DNA from: Nereocystis luetkeana
Lineage: Eukaryota > Sar > Phaeophyceae > Laminariales > Laminariaceae
NCBI GenBank assembly: GCA_031213475.1
Contig: JARUPZ010000011.1
Location: 4,342,863-4,406,862, forward strand
Direction: 5' to 3'
DNA length: 64,000 bases
Shown here piece after piece: positions 44,978 to 56,884 of the stretch; positions within the stretch are counted from its first letter, which is position 1; each line of letters begins with the position of its first letter. Both the position numbers and the translations under genes were made by a program. The notes beneath the pieces are model-generated. The model ran no database searches. It was not told the DNA's origin and saw only the letters and a program-made list of their open reading frames with translations.

Positions 44978-45660
44978 GGGGGGCATGTTTATAAGGATTT
45001 CCCTAGACTGGGTAGTCGGTCGATCTTGTACCCCTATCGCTCAGTCGGTAGCAACCTTCACATTTGACGTCGTCGGGGACACGGGTTCGGATCTCTCTTA
45101 AAACGTTTATTTTATAGAAACGCTTGCGCGTGCGTCGCTAAAAAAATGCCTCCCTGATTTTCCAGGTATTGAAACGAAGCGGGTAGGTCCACGTACGGCC
45201 GTATACGGTACCGTTACACCCCAGAGATCCCGCTGCTGAGAGGGTGCGTGGGGGGTTATATGGGTTTCCCTGGGCTGGGCATTCGATTGATATATCACCG
45301 CATATAGCTCAGTAGGTAACGCCTTCACTTTTGATGTCAAGGACACGGGTTCGAATCTCAGTTCAAACGAATATTTTAGAGAAGTGCTTGCGTGTGCATT
45401 GCGTGTACAATCCTAGAAACATGTCTCCCTGGTTCCCGGGGTATTAAAATGAAGCGGGGAGGTCAACGTACGGCAGTATTCGGTACCGGTACGTCCCAAA
45501 GATCCCGCTGTTCAGAGGGGGAGGGGGTGTTGAAAGACCGTCTATCAGGATTGCCCTGGGCTGCGTAATCGGCCAATCTTTTATCCCTTTAGCGCAGTGA
45601 GTAAAATCTTCACAGCATCGTTTTTTCAGCTTGATTTTCCTCCCAGACCTGATGTCGTGA
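44978..45660 (+). repeat. tandem tRNA-derived (SINE-like) units, 2.5 copies of about 270 bp
   Basis: Units start near 44978, 45245 and 45521. Each has a lead (TTTCCCT(A/G)G(A/G)CTGGG), an A-box-like element (unit 2: TAGCTCAGTAGG at 45305-45316), a loop region TTCACTTTTGATGTC, and a B-box-like element (unit 2: GGTTCGAATC at 45349-45358). A common 3' part follows (AACGAAGCGGG, CAACGTACGGC, GATCCCGCTG). Unit 3 is cut short and has lost the B box. The tRNA-like body keeps the promoter boxes but not a full cloverleaf, as expected of SINE heads. Pol III transcription is inference. Confidence 0.7.
45305..45358 (+). promoter_or_regulatory. putative internal Pol III A and B boxes, SINE unit 2
   Basis: TAGCTCAGTAGG matches the A-box consensus, and GGTTCGAATC matches the B-box consensus 32 bp after it, a spacing normal for tRNA genes. 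Confidence 0.65.
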
Positions 45661-47998
45661 GATCGTTCTAGCTTGCCACCGTGTTCTGCGTGCTTAGGTA
45701 TACGTTCTGGAGTTTCGTTGTCAGATTCACCTATTAATAATGCACTTTTTTGTTTGAACTGTTTTTGTTTGCGAGTTTTAGCGTGGTGGGGTGGGGTGTG
45801 AAGCCGGGCATTGCCCCTTCTGTCCTTTTTCGGATTACCCGGATGGATTGAATTGATGTCTGCATAATATACAACCTTTCAGGGTGGGCTAATGTTGTGG
45901 TTCCCAAAGAAGGCAGGCAATGGAATGGAGACATTTCTGTTTTTGGCATTTGGTATCGTGGGGTCCTCCTGGGTAGGTTCTAACAAGTGGTCTACGGCAT
46001 TCCAGACGTTTTCCTCAGTAGAGTAGTGAACGTATTTCTGCATATCTTTCAGCTTTTCAGGGTGGGCTCATGTTTTGGTGCCCCAAGAAAGCAGGCTAAT
46101 GTTGAGATGCCAGCGGGCATAAAACCACCGAAGAGGGCAGCTCAAATAGTCCGTATGATCGTCGCGACAGTAGCTTTCAACCTACAGTAACAACAAGGTC
46201 AACGCCTACCTTTTGAAACCCATCGTGTAAAAATACTGACTCGTGACTCAAAGACGAGTATTTACTGTAAGAAAGCGCTGACGTACAAATCACAGCATAG
46301 GATTCAGCCGCACTGTCGGGGCGATCGTCCCTTGGCGGGCGCTCACTGGGTTCGATCAGCACCTAGCCCCCCGCCGTCTCTCTCTCACGGGGACATCTCG
46401 CGCCGCATACCCAGGTACCACTAAGCCTTGCAACATGTGTTCGACAACCCCATGCTACGGCAACAATATCTCGAGCACGTGCGAAGAAACACAGGTTAGC
46501 GACCGAAACGGCCGAAAATATGTCCTTGACAATCGTTTGTGCTTTCCCCCTCTTCCTAAGTACCGCGTGCCCGCCAGGCGCGGCACCTGCCACCGCGGCC
46601 CTTAATCTTCGCCTACCTCAACCCGCGTCGCCAATACTGGAAGGGCGTTTCCCCGCGTGTGCCCGCGAAAACCCGTGGTAGCAACGCTTTTTCTGTACTG
46701 ACGCGGGTTGAAGAAGCCCAAGACGATGCCTTCAGCCATCTTTTGGGCTTAATCTGCCGCAGTTGGGCGGTCTTGCACAGAACGAGACGCAAGTCTTTAC
46801 CTAATTCCCCCCCCGACCCACCCGACCCGCAACCTTGTCCGAAGCAAAGAGTCTCCCTCCGAGCTTTGCTGCCCTCTGTCGCTACTGTTGTACCTTGTTT
46901 GGAGCAGCAGCCCCTTTCCGGGCGTTGCTGCGTGCTGCTGGTGCGGGTTGCCACTGATTTGTCCGTTTTTCTGCTGTCTGTCGCGTCCTCCGTATTTTTT
47001 ACGTTTCTATTCGGGGCATTTTACTATTTGTACCAGGTACCTGATAATTATTGGTTATTGCCCTCGATGAAATGCATTCGAGCGCTGTTCTCAGTTTGCT
47101 TTTATTTTTTTCGTAAAGTCGCAGTTGGAGTTGGTGCGAGTGTGGAGAAAGACCAGTCGGCACCGGTACAGACGGCACCTTGGCTCTCAGACTGAACGTC
47201 TGCTTTTGTTCCTTGGAACCAAGAACAAAAGGCTCGCGCTTCGCGCTCGCGCGCCTCATAGTAAAATACGGTTACTATTTTACGGGACAGAGTGGTATGC
47301 CATATGCCAGTACAGCAGTACCATAGCACGGCGAGAGCAGGACGCCCCACCCCCCAACAGCCATCAATAGGTTGTGGTTTGCCTGGTCCATACGGCGGTG
47401 ATGTATACGGGAAAGCACGTCTGCCGATATTTGTATACCGCAGGATGTCCCCCCTCGCCTCTAAGAAAAGCCCACACGGCTCAAGAGTTCAAACGTGACA
47501 AGCACACCAAGACACTGAAAAATGTTTGAAATACTCCCTGTAAATGTTGCAGCAGATGTTGACGTACCAGCACAACATGATGAGTACGTACGTACGTGTT
47601 TGTTGGTGAGTCTCACTATGATATTGCACATATTCTTGGCCTCTCTTCTGGTCTTGATATATGAAAAACGCAGTATGCACACACCTACCTGTAAGATTGC
47701 AGGGGTGGCCCAACAGCGCAAGAGGTGATGTACGTGGTTTCTGTAGGCAGGCTAGCGAGTGGTGCATTTTGATCTTACAGCTCTGTTTCTTTAAATCGGG
47801 GGGATGAAATATACGTACGAGGGTGTCAAAGTGATCGCCACAGAGACGAACATATATATGTCTGTACTACACAGAGGGTTGGAAATAGGAAAGTAAAAGC
47901 GAACTACTTTTCGTCCTGAAGTTGATGCGAATTAGACTTTTTCGTGCTGCTAGATGCTAGACTACCTCAGTAGTGATGAGCACTCTTTTATAGCCTAC
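45661..47998. other. gene-free stretch
   Basis: It holds a short direct repeat containing CAGGGTGGGCT(A/C)ATGTT (about 45885 and 46055) and a copy of repeat family G at 47058-47215. The open frame at 46659-47195 has no family motif and overlaps that repeat, so it is not called. Confidence 0.35.
47058..47215 (+). repeat. repeat family G, copy 1
   Basis: The landmark order is GAAATGCATTCGAG, CTGTTCTCAG, GTCGCAGTTGGAGTTGG, GACCAGTCGGCACCGG and ACTGAACGTCTGC. Related copies are at 50034-50250, 54385-54645 and, inverted, 58258-58520. Confidence 0.7.
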
Positions 47999-48108
47999 TA
48001 TTACGGGGGACCATAGTAAATAGGACAAAATATTGTTAGTAAAAATGAGGAAATATACAGGTTTTTGTAATTGCTGCAGGTCTATTTAATATGTGGCCCC
48101 CCGTAATA
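47999..48108. mobile_element. MITE family 1, copy 5 (diverged)
   Basis: It keeps the TATTACGGGGGACCATAGTA and GGCCCCCCGTAATA ends, but the inner arms and centre are rearranged and the palindrome is partly lost. Confidence 0.8.
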
Positions 48109-48569
48109 TGATTATACTATTAATAGAAGAGTGGGAATGACGAAAGTGACAGATCTATCTACCGTGATTGTCATTCCCGTTGGTGACACAGCGGCAACAG
48201 TGGTCTGCGGCGGGGTTTCTTGACAAGTATTGTTGCGCCTGTACGCACGACGGTTACAATTTAATCAACACTATATAATACTCGTGGTCGTACTAGAATA
48301 AATATTACCAGGTGACCGACAGCCTCTCGTATTATTAATAGTAACAAGTCAGCGAATTACTTTTTTCGTCTTGAAGTTGATGCGAACTCGACTTTATAGT
48401 TGGCCAGTGAATAACATGTGGTGGGTTGTTCATACATCATTCGACAGATTGACATGTTTTTTCAACTGCCGGATTATTTACGAGTACCGAAACATACGAC
48501 AAAGATCGCATGACATTAATATAGGCGAAGTACAAAGTAATTCACTGCTGCATGCTGCTGTACCCGTAC

Positions 48570-48850
48570 CGCCACTGTTTTCGGCTGCAGGTGGCGCAAT
48601 GTGTTTTTTGCTCGTCGCAAAGTGTCAACACGCTGCTGGTAAAGATCAGCTCATGCGACGACAGACGCTTGATCTCGACATAGACTCAGTCCACGGCCAG
48701 CCCGCTTCGTGGCGGGCCAGGGCAACTAGTATAGATGACGGGCTCGAAGAAATCGGGTGGAACGATGCTCTAGGGGCAAGAGCTTGACGGCGGCGTCCTG
48801 CGGTATCCTCCCAAACCTGGAAAAAGCCTAGTCTTCGCCATTCGAGACGG
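48570..48850. repeat. repeat family B, distant copy
   Basis: It aligns with 22350-22640 as described there. It is followed by a (TACTAC)n tract at about 48955-48982. Confidence 0.65.
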
Positions 48851-49079
48851 ATACCTTCTTTTTTTTTCGTCCATCTCCCCGAATTACCTCTATTTCCAGT
48901 ACAATTTCATTTAAATCAGCTCTCGTACTGCATTTCTATTGTTAATACCACTTCTGCTACTACTACTACTACTACTACTACTTCTATTACAGTAAATACT
49001 AAGATTAATACTACAGCGGCCAATAGTTTTTTTTATCATACGCCTGATCAGAGCCCGCCAAATGTCACCGGCCATTGTG

Positions 49080-49600
49080 TGTTGTTGTTGCTCGGATTTA
49101 CTGGGCCCGCACAGACGCGAGCAAACGCCGAGACCAACTCTCCTGTTGTTGTGGTCTGGTGCCGCGAAGAGACGCACTGGGTGCGCTGCACTGTGCGTAG
49201 GATCCAAGCGTCCGAGCCAACTCTGACTGCCTTTCTTTGGTCTGGCGGCGGAGAGACGTGCCGAGTCAACTCGTCTTAGGACTTTGTACTTCACAATATG
49301 ACTGACTCCTGCTGCTGCTGCTGCTGGTGTTGCTGCTGTGCCGCTGCTGCTGTAGTCTACGAGTACGTATCCACCGAGAGGCGCGCGCCGCGTGCGCTCC
49401 TCTTCGTACCCAAACCCGCGCCAGCCGACGGTTGAAGTGGCCACGGAGAGATACGCCCCCCGCTGACCGCGCGTCGGGCGCGAAGCAGCGACGCTAGTTA
49501 GAATACAGTTGTGCCACCATCCAACTCATCGATCGTTCTGCTGCTACTCGTTGTCGTGGAGAACATCTTGGATTCAGAGAGCTTGCTCTTCTCGTGTACC
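49080..49600. repeat. repeat family C, copy 2 (inverted)
   Basis: It matches 15810-16280 inverted. It contains an expanded CTG tract (49311-49352) where copy 1 has a short CAGCAGCAG. Confidence 0.65.
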
Positions 49601-49609
49601 TACCTGGTG

Positions 49610-49900
49610 TGATATCATAATATGTTGGTACATGGTATGATGGTACTATGCGACTTGATATATACTATATGTAACAAACACGCTATGGGATATCGGATAT
49701 GTTGGTGGTATGGTATATATATATATGGGAATATGGGAAAACACCGTATGTGGTATGGTATTTGTTGACGGTATGGGACGGGGAAAACACAGTATAGGGT
49801 ATGGTACGTTTGCGGTATGGTACCATGGTACGATGTCATGGATGTATTATAAATCTAAATATTCCTGGTGGTATGGTATGCTTCAGTATATAAGGTCCGA
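49610..49900. repeat. GGTATGG-rich degenerate satellite, copy 1
   Basis: Frequent GGTATGGTAT, ATATGGGA and TGGTACGATG words, ending in CTTCAGTATATAAGGT and CGTACGAATATC. The same ending occurs at 55835-55895. Confidence 0.65.
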
Positions 49901-50033
49901 AAGGGTCGAATAGGTCGTACGAATATCGTCTGTAACGAGCTTATATATCGGCCATTGGAAAGTGTTCGAAAACATAATCCTTGCGGACAGACAGACAGAC
50001 AGATTGAGATTCACCAAAGCAGAGACTCAGGTC

Positions 50034-50250
50034 TACAAACTGAGAATTGTGTGATGTCGCAGTTGGAGTTGGTGATAGTGACGAGAGAAATCAGCCGACA
50101 CCGGCACAAACGGCACCCCAGCAGGCGGGGTTTGGCTCATACTGAGCGTCTGCGTGCTGGCTATCGGTGCTACTCGTGGTCGTACTGGGCGGGGATATGG
50201 GGTATTCGTCGTCTCCCGGAAAGGGCATTCAACATCCTACATACATTAAA
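50034..50250 (+). repeat. repeat family G, copy 2
   Basis: It has the family order plus the longer tail TACTCGTGGTCGTACTGGGC and GGTATTCGTCGTCTCCCGG, shared with the 54.4-kb copy. Confidence 0.7.
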
Positions 50251-51529
50251 ATTTCTGCTTCGTGTTGTTGGTATTGTGATGCAACACACTCATCCACAGC
50301 CTACTGAGCGTAAAAAAATAGGGCCATACTTCCGACCACGGCAGACCATCGTGAAAGGCGGATTTTCCCAAAATATGCCCTTTCTTTAGCAACAAGGGCA
50401 CTTTTTCACCAAGTAAGTACATGTTTGAAGCAAGTTTCTGAGTGATTTTCAGCAAACAAACTGGGATTCAGATCGTGAGGTAACTCGAACACAGACACAG
50501 CAGCAGCATACAGCGCACAGCACACCTTAGTGTAACGCCCAGTCCGGCTACAACTATCCGCTTGGTGTCGCACGAACTCAAAGCAACTGACGGATTACGT
50601 GTAAAACAACACCAGCGACGTTGGCGGTGCCGAGAGGTATCCCGCTCGTGTGGCTGAGCGGCGTGCATCTACGAACTATGTAGGAAAGTACTCGCCCGTC
50701 AATTTAGTCCGAGGGTCCAGTACACAGCGAGCCAGCAACGAGCAAGCACACACAACACAGCAAAACAAAGATCACACAGCACAGCACACAGACCAGCAGT
50801 ATCCCAACGGCCAATCAAACTACAGCCCAAATAGCCGGTGGAAAGCGCTAATGAGTTGGCGCTCTGCGTTCAGAGAGCTGAGGTTCTGCCATCGCTCGTC
50901 GCGCGCTCGCTCCTTCTATGTCACCCTGAAGGATCTGATGTTTCGGGCCCATTTTATTTTCCCCGACGTAGCCCATGGCTCGAGCTGCTGCACACCACGC
51001 AATGCCTCTCGCGCGAATGCCTACATGGCGAGGGCTGGAAAACTGAGTCGAGCGCCAGCCCTGCTGTGTTACTGTTCCGTCTGCCAGACTAAGGCATATC
51101 GAAGGCGGTAAACGCCCGCGTTGAAGCACTCGGACGGGGTGGATGGTAGGAGGCCAACAAACAAGCCTCCCCATCATCGTAGCAGTACTCCCGTCAACCA
51201 CGCCCAAAGGATGGTCACACGTGGAGACAGGAGCGGCCTTGACGATGGGAGACCAGGGTACCGGTTTGCGACAACTCGTGCAAGACACGCAACAGCAAAG
51301 ATAACAAGCCAGGAGACGGACAGTCCAGCAGAAATGATCAGAACCGGACGAGGGCTTATACGTATGTCAGTAACTTTATCAATTTTGAAATTCTGACGAA
51401 TACCATTTTCCGTACAGCAGGAAGCATCGGAACGTGGCATAGTAGCGGTCCCAACCACTATTAAGAGAACAGCAGGAAACATCGGAACGTCGGTTGACTA
51501 TTAAATGGTGGATGGATTAGTATGCTGCT
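50251..51529. other. gene-free stretch, no gene recognised
   Basis: The frames at 50650-51111 and 50848-51288 have no motif or splice context. CACA-rich sequence lies at 50740-50800. A short direct repeat, GCAGGAA(G/A)CATCGGAACGT, lies at 51418 and 51471. Confidence 0.3.
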
Positions 51530-52797
51530 GCAGTTGTTGTTGTTGTTGTTGTTGTTGTTTTTGTTGTTGTTGTTGTTGTTGTTCTCACATAACTCTCTGA
51601 CGAAGGAGTCCGTGGTCACCCAAAGGTGCTGGAGCCCTAGGAAGATCCGAAAAAAAAAAAAAACGGCTGCCTAAAAATACACGAGACGAAGAAAGCGCAC
51701 AGAAGATAAAACCAATGTGCAAAACTGAACGCAGGTATATCCTCTCAACTATGATATAAGAGTATCCCCGTTCCCACCACTAACCAAGTTGTGGCTGCTG
51801 ACTACATCGGCTGCTGTCCGGAGTGCTGCCTGCACCGTACGAAACGCACGGTAGTCGTGAAAACGAAAGAGGAACACACCTGCCTGCTATCTGGGGTGCT
51901 GTCAGAGTGAAGACTCGAGGATATGCAGTGAAAAAGGAGCAATCGAACCTTACTACCACACGAATATCAACGATCGCCATCTCTTCCTGGGCTGTCTGAA
52001 ACAAAAAAGGTGCAGCACAGCAGTTGTTATGATACCACGTTCCTGATAATTGCGTGGTTTATTCCCCATGAAGGGTATACAACTCGTTAAACTACAAAGA
52101 CCAGTGACGTTAATAACAAGTAGATACTATTCTGCCTCGTGAAAAACAATACCAGGAAAAAACAAACTATGACTGCTTCTCTCGAGATGATAGTATGCGC
52201 GCAGGTCATGGGTATCCGTGCACCGTCTTCCTGCCGCTTTTCATGGCCGCCTCATCGCCTTGGACCGATCCGCCCGCTCCTTTGCACGTGCTCTCGTTGC
52301 CACTCCCTTCCAGTCGGTTCCCTTTCTCCGCCATCCTGAAAAACAAAATGCTGCTCGCACTTGCGGTTCTGATCTGAAAAATAAAAATTATCACGCAGGG
52401 GGAGGTCAATCCGTCTCTTCCCCGCACGTCGACGCTCAGTCTCCCTCCTCCCTCGTCGTCGAATCCAGCCTCTTTCCGGCGCAATAGACTGCCGTAGTGT
52501 GGCCTGTGGTGGCGCCTGCCTCCGCGCACGGACACCCCGATTGAGCATTGCTGCTCTGCCGCAGCTGCCTAAAAAAAGACGCGCGAATCGTAGGTCTCCG
52601 TGCCTGACGCACCACGTACGACTCAACTCTACTGCCGCCGGAGCGTAGCGGCCACAGACAGCAGCAAGAAGGTATCACTCCTTGAGGGTGAGTCCGGCCT
52701 TACACCCGCCAGAAAGACCTACCCCACTCGCTATAAGCCTGATAGGGCATGCCTCGCAGCATTCCTAGCCGAGGCAGCGAGGGGAACGGCAGTACTG
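51530..52797 (+). repeat. repeat family A, copy 2 (longest uninterrupted copy)
   Basis: It begins with (GTT)n at 51532-51583, then CTCACATAACTCTCTGACGA, and continues to GCCTCGCAGCATTCC and CGAGGCAGCGAGGGGAACGG at the far end. It lacks the two MITEs of copy 1. Frames of about 90-125 codons are open on both strands but are not conserved in frame between copies, so none is called. Confidence 0.8.
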
Positions 52798-53570
52798 GTG
52801 TATTGCTGCATTGCTGAGGGTGTGTGTGGTTTGGGTGGATTGCTGGGTTGGTTGTTCGCTACACTTGTTGATTAGGATTACAGGTAACGGCTATAATACT
52901 GGGCGTTTGACACACCTTCTCGAAGCAGCGGCCTCCTTCCGACACTTGCTGCGTGCGGCGGGCTTCTCGGAGGAACTTTGTGCCCGTGCTTCAGTAACCC
53001 TTTGTACGCGAGCTCCCATCCTTTCAAGTCTGCCCGATCGAGCAACAATTGCTCTGGGACCTTGCACGACCTCAAGAAGTTCCGAAGTACCGTGACGGTG
53101 CTGCTCCTTCTTTGTGCTGCTACTGTTGTTGCTTGTTTGGTAATTACTTCAATTTACAGTAAAACAGGCAGTGACCCTGCCAAAAAACGCCACATAATAT
53201 ATCTTAAACCCCATGGGGTCAAGACCTTGCAGCCAGAAGCGACCTTGCATGGCCGTTCGCGAGCGGCGGGCAACGACCGCATCAACGCCGATAGCCAATC
53301 CCGCTGAGCGAGCCATGCTTCTAAAAGGTGATCCCAATGTTGTCACGATCGATGCGCTGTACCCAATTTGCGAAATGCTTTGCTGCTCGTACCGAATCTG
53401 GCTCAAGCGATTGTCTACAAGCGATTGTCCCGGGTGAGGCTGGGTCGCATAGCTCAAGGCGTTGAATCCAAACGTTGGCCCGACTATCGATTCGTGCAGT
53501 ATACACGTCAACGTCGGGAGCGGTTTGGAACCACCGCTTTTGCGAGGATTGACGTTTCTTTCTGATGGGG

Positions 53571-53657
53571 ACAGACAGACAGATCTGCAATGCTCAGTTT
53601 GTCAAACTGAGTCTCTTATTTGGAAATGGCAGATCTGTCTGTCTGTCTATCTGTCCG
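53571..53657. repeat. inverted repeat with (ACAG)n arms
   Basis: ACAGACAGACAGATCTGC near the left pairs with GCAGATCTGTCTGTCTGT at the right, enclosing TCAGTTTGTCAAACTGAG, itself a palindrome. Half copies occur near 49988 and 56128. Confidence 0.75.
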
Positions 53658-53661
53658 CATT

Positions 53662-54237
53662 GTTCGTTTATAAAGGATAGACCACTGAGCTACTCAGTCA
53701 GCGCTGACTGAGTAGCTCAGTGGTCTACTGAGTAGCTCAGTGGTCTATCCTTTATAAGCGAACAAAAGAAGTACCTTTGGGCTCGATACGGCCTCCCGCC
53801 GATAACATCCTCCGGGGTTGATCAAGCCCCTAATCAGCGCCTGGTTTTTCCTTCATATTGTCCCCCTCCCCAGTTGTGAGTTCTTTTACTCAAGTGGTTC
53901 ACTCCACTTCCGACTCTCTGGTCGAGTGTTCTTTTATCGTGGTTCTCTCCACCTGATTTCCCTTTTTCTACCCACGGCAGAAAAAGCGGAAATACGACGT
54001 CTGGCGGGACTCGAACCCCGGACTTCTTTTTTTCGAGAGTTCGTTCTATAAAGGATAGACCACTGAGCTACTCAGTCAGCGCTGACTAGGGGCTTGATCA
54101 ACCCCGGAGGATGTTATCGGCGGGAGGCCGTATCGAGCCCAAAGGTACTTATTTTGTTCGTTTATAAAGGATAGACCACTGAGCTACTCAGTCAGCGCTG
54201 ACTGAGTAGCTCAGTGGTCTATCCTTTATAAACGAAC
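53662..54237. repeat. nested palindrome complex with a tRNA-like core
   Basis: The outer units are palindromes centred on CAGCGCTG: 53662-53763 (with an extra copy of AGTAGCTCAGTGGTCTACTG) and 54156-54237, which is perfect over 82 bp. Between them, 53769-53840 and 54079-54150 are inverted copies of about 72 bp (AAGTACC...AGCGC). A half palindrome lies at 54039-54088. The inner segment on the minus strand carries TAGCTCAGTGG (A-box-like) and, near 54010-54020, GGTTCGAGTCC (B-box-like). The acceptor and T stems do not pair well, so it is not a functional tRNA. Confidence 0.8.
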
Positions 54238-54384
54238 ACGTATCCCTTACATTTTCGAACCTATAATATAGTTCGTTACAGATGATATTCATACGACGTT
54301 TTCGACTTTTACACATCTTACCTGGTATGTACTGAATCATACCACACCACCAGGCAATATTTAGCTATATAACATTGCCACGGT

Positions 54385-54645
54385 TATTGCCTTCGATTAA
54401 ATGCATTCGAGAGCTATTCTCAGTCTGTGTGGGTATGTTTTGTTGTTGTGAAGTCACAGTCGGATTTGGCGAGAGTGACGAGAGAGACCAGTCTGCACCA
54501 ACACAGACGGCATCCCAACAGGTGGGTGTTGAAGCAGATGAAGCGTCTGCGCGCCTCAATATAAATACTCGTGGTCGTACAGAGGCGGGGGTATGGGATA
54601 GGGTATTCGGCGTCTCCTGGTTCGGAAGGGCATTCATCACCGGTG
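54385..54645 (+). repeat. repeat family G, copy 3
   Basis: TTAAATGCATTCGAGAGCTA, GACCAGTCTGCACCAACACAG and TACTCGTGGTCGTACAGAGG follow the family order. Confidence 0.7.
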
Positions 54646-54869
54646 GTCTTCGCATGCTATTTTACAACCATTTCATTTTTAGAGAGTCATCCCACGGTAG
54701 GGGTTGCACGTTGTGGGTCAAGCGTTTGCATACTTTACTACAGTAGTATAATTGTTTTAGGACTACTGTAGCACATAGAAGTGTTGATCGGGTTGCGTTA
54801 TCGAATTTCTTCGAAATACCGACAGTTTCGGGCGCCTCATGTGAGCTAAAAAAATCAGCTGCACTCCTA

Positions 54870-55075
54870 TCATGGAATGCCTCAATCCCACTTTTACTGT
54901 CCAGCTTCTGGACAAGCCGTGGATACAGGTCAGGTGTAGTCCATCTCTCCCCCAGGTACGTGCCGTCATTTTTGTCGCGCAGAGGGTTCAGCAGTCCCGA
55001 CTGCTCGTCCATTTTCATGGAGTGTTGCTTGACTCAGCTGCACTATCCTTGCTTGGGTGGGGTTTCCACAGACAT
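54870..55075 (+). repeat. repeat family H, copy 1
   Basis: TTTTACTGTCCAGCTTCTGG, GACAAGCCGTGG, GTCAGGTGTAGTCCAT, CAGCAGTCCCGACTGCTCGT and GTTGCTTGACTCA. An inverted copy is at 57655-57850 and a direct copy at 57920-58120. Confidence 0.7.
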
Positions 55076-55224
55076 TAGTTACACACACAGCCCACACTGG
55101 CTCGAGGGCCTGCCCTGCTGTGCTACTGTTCTGACTGCAAGGCTAGGGCTCAACGCCGCCGACATTGCTGCTGGTGCAGGGTGATTGTTGCAAGTTCATA
55201 CAATACTACCGCATACGACGAGTG

Positions 55225-55600
55225 CGGTCTGTGCTCTCGTTCGTGCTCGAGTGCTCTCTGTGCGGGCCATGATTTTCTTGTGTCCTCGTATGATTGAGCC
55301 CTCGGGTGGTGCTCCTTACGTGCATACTTGTGGTGTTGGTAGCAATATGGTATATATGCTTGTTCGTGCTCGAGTGCTCTCTGCGCGGGGTATGCTCTTC
55401 TTGTTTCCTCGTATGGTTCAGCCTCTCGGGTGGTGTAGGTACAGTATGGGTTGTTCGTAATATTATGCACATCTCCTGCTCCTTACCTGCATACTACTTG
55501 TGGTGTTAGTACACCATTGTGGTATGAATACTCGCTCGTGCTCGAGCGCCCTCTGTGCCGGCCATACTCTTGTGTCCTGGTATGGTTGAGCCCCTCGGGT
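55225..55600 (+). repeat. tandem copies of a GCTCGAGTGCTCTCTG unit (family F)
   Basis: Three direct copies start near 55235, 55365 and 55530. Each has CTCGTGCTCGAG(T/C)GC, CTCTG(T/C)GC(G/C)GG, TGTCCTCGTATG(A/G)TT and GAGCCC(C/T)TCGGGT. Inverted copies lie at 56320-56400 and 56630-56690. Confidence 0.7.
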
Positions 55601-55900
55601 AGTGGTGGTACCTATATATACGGGTATGGTATGTCATGGTACGTGGTACGGTACTGTGTGGCTTGGTGTGTGGTGTGGCACGGTATGTGATATCGTATGT
55701 TGGTATGGTATGATGGTACGGTTTGGTGGATATACTATGAGGAAAAATCACGGTGAGTAATGTGGTATGTTGGTGGTATGGTATGATGGTACGATGTTAT
55801 AGATATATTTTATGGCTAAATGTTGCCTGGTGGTAAGGTATGTTTCAGTATATAAGGTATATAAGAGTCGAAAATGTCGTACGAATATCATCGGTAACGA
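55600..55900. repeat. GGTATGG-rich degenerate satellite, copy 2
   Basis: Similar words and the same terminal block as 49610-49900 (TTTCAGTATATAAGGTATAT and CGTACGAATATCATCGG). Confidence 0.65.
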
Positions 55901-56884
55901 ACTAAAATATTTTTTATTTTCCGTCTGACAATGTGCAGGGCGTTATTCATTCAAAATGAAAAAGCTGACATAATTCATCGAATACCACTAACTTCATCTA
56001 ACCAATTCTCCTTCCCTGCGTATACTCACTTGAATATACACCCCCACCATTTACCGAGATATGTTACCTACTATCAATCACTATTAAATAGAACGAAGTA
56101 ATATAAAAGCGAGAATATAAGGGATGCGGACAGATAGACAGCCAGATAGACAGATCTGCAATTTCATAAATGGAGGCAACCGTACCATCATACCATATAA
56201 CATACCGCGATTTTCCATATAGTAGATCCACCAAACCGTATCATTATACCAACCAACATGCGATATCACATACCGTGTCACACCACACGCCATGCCATAC
56301 CGTACCGTAGCACGTACCATACCACCCGAGGGGCTCAACCATACGAGGACACAAGAAGAGCATGGCCCGCACATAGAGCACTCGAGCACGAATGAGTATA
56401 CCTACAACACTGTTGTACTAACACCACAAGTGTATGCACGTATATATGGAGCAGAGGGCGTAAATAATATTTCGAACAAGGGAAACGCTGTTGAAATTGA
56501 ATAACGCCACCCCTGCGTGCTTAAGTCTTTGTGTCTGTGGACACACCACCCAGACAAGGGGAATGTTGACACCACCGCTGTGTGTATAGCTCTAGTCTGC
56601 GGACACCCCACCCAAACAAGGATGTTGTCGAACCGAGGGGCTCAACCATACGAAGACACGAGAAGCGCATGCCCCGCGTAATCTATATCTGGCCTGTCCC
56701 GAGGAGCTTTGATATCGGGTACCCAATTGCGACGTCATTACATTAGATGGAAAATCTTCAAAACATACACCAACTTCAATATATAAAACTCAAGACAGTC
56801 CCAGCACAAACGCCGTCGCCATAGTTCGGTAGTAAGAAGATTATGTGTCCCAGACAGAGACGGGGGACCAGAGATCTCCTGCCA

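Noticed and set aside
46659-47195. 178-codon plus-strand frame with a hydrophobic segment
   Set aside because: It runs into repeat family G at its 3' end, has no homologous motif, and the opposite strand is equally open.
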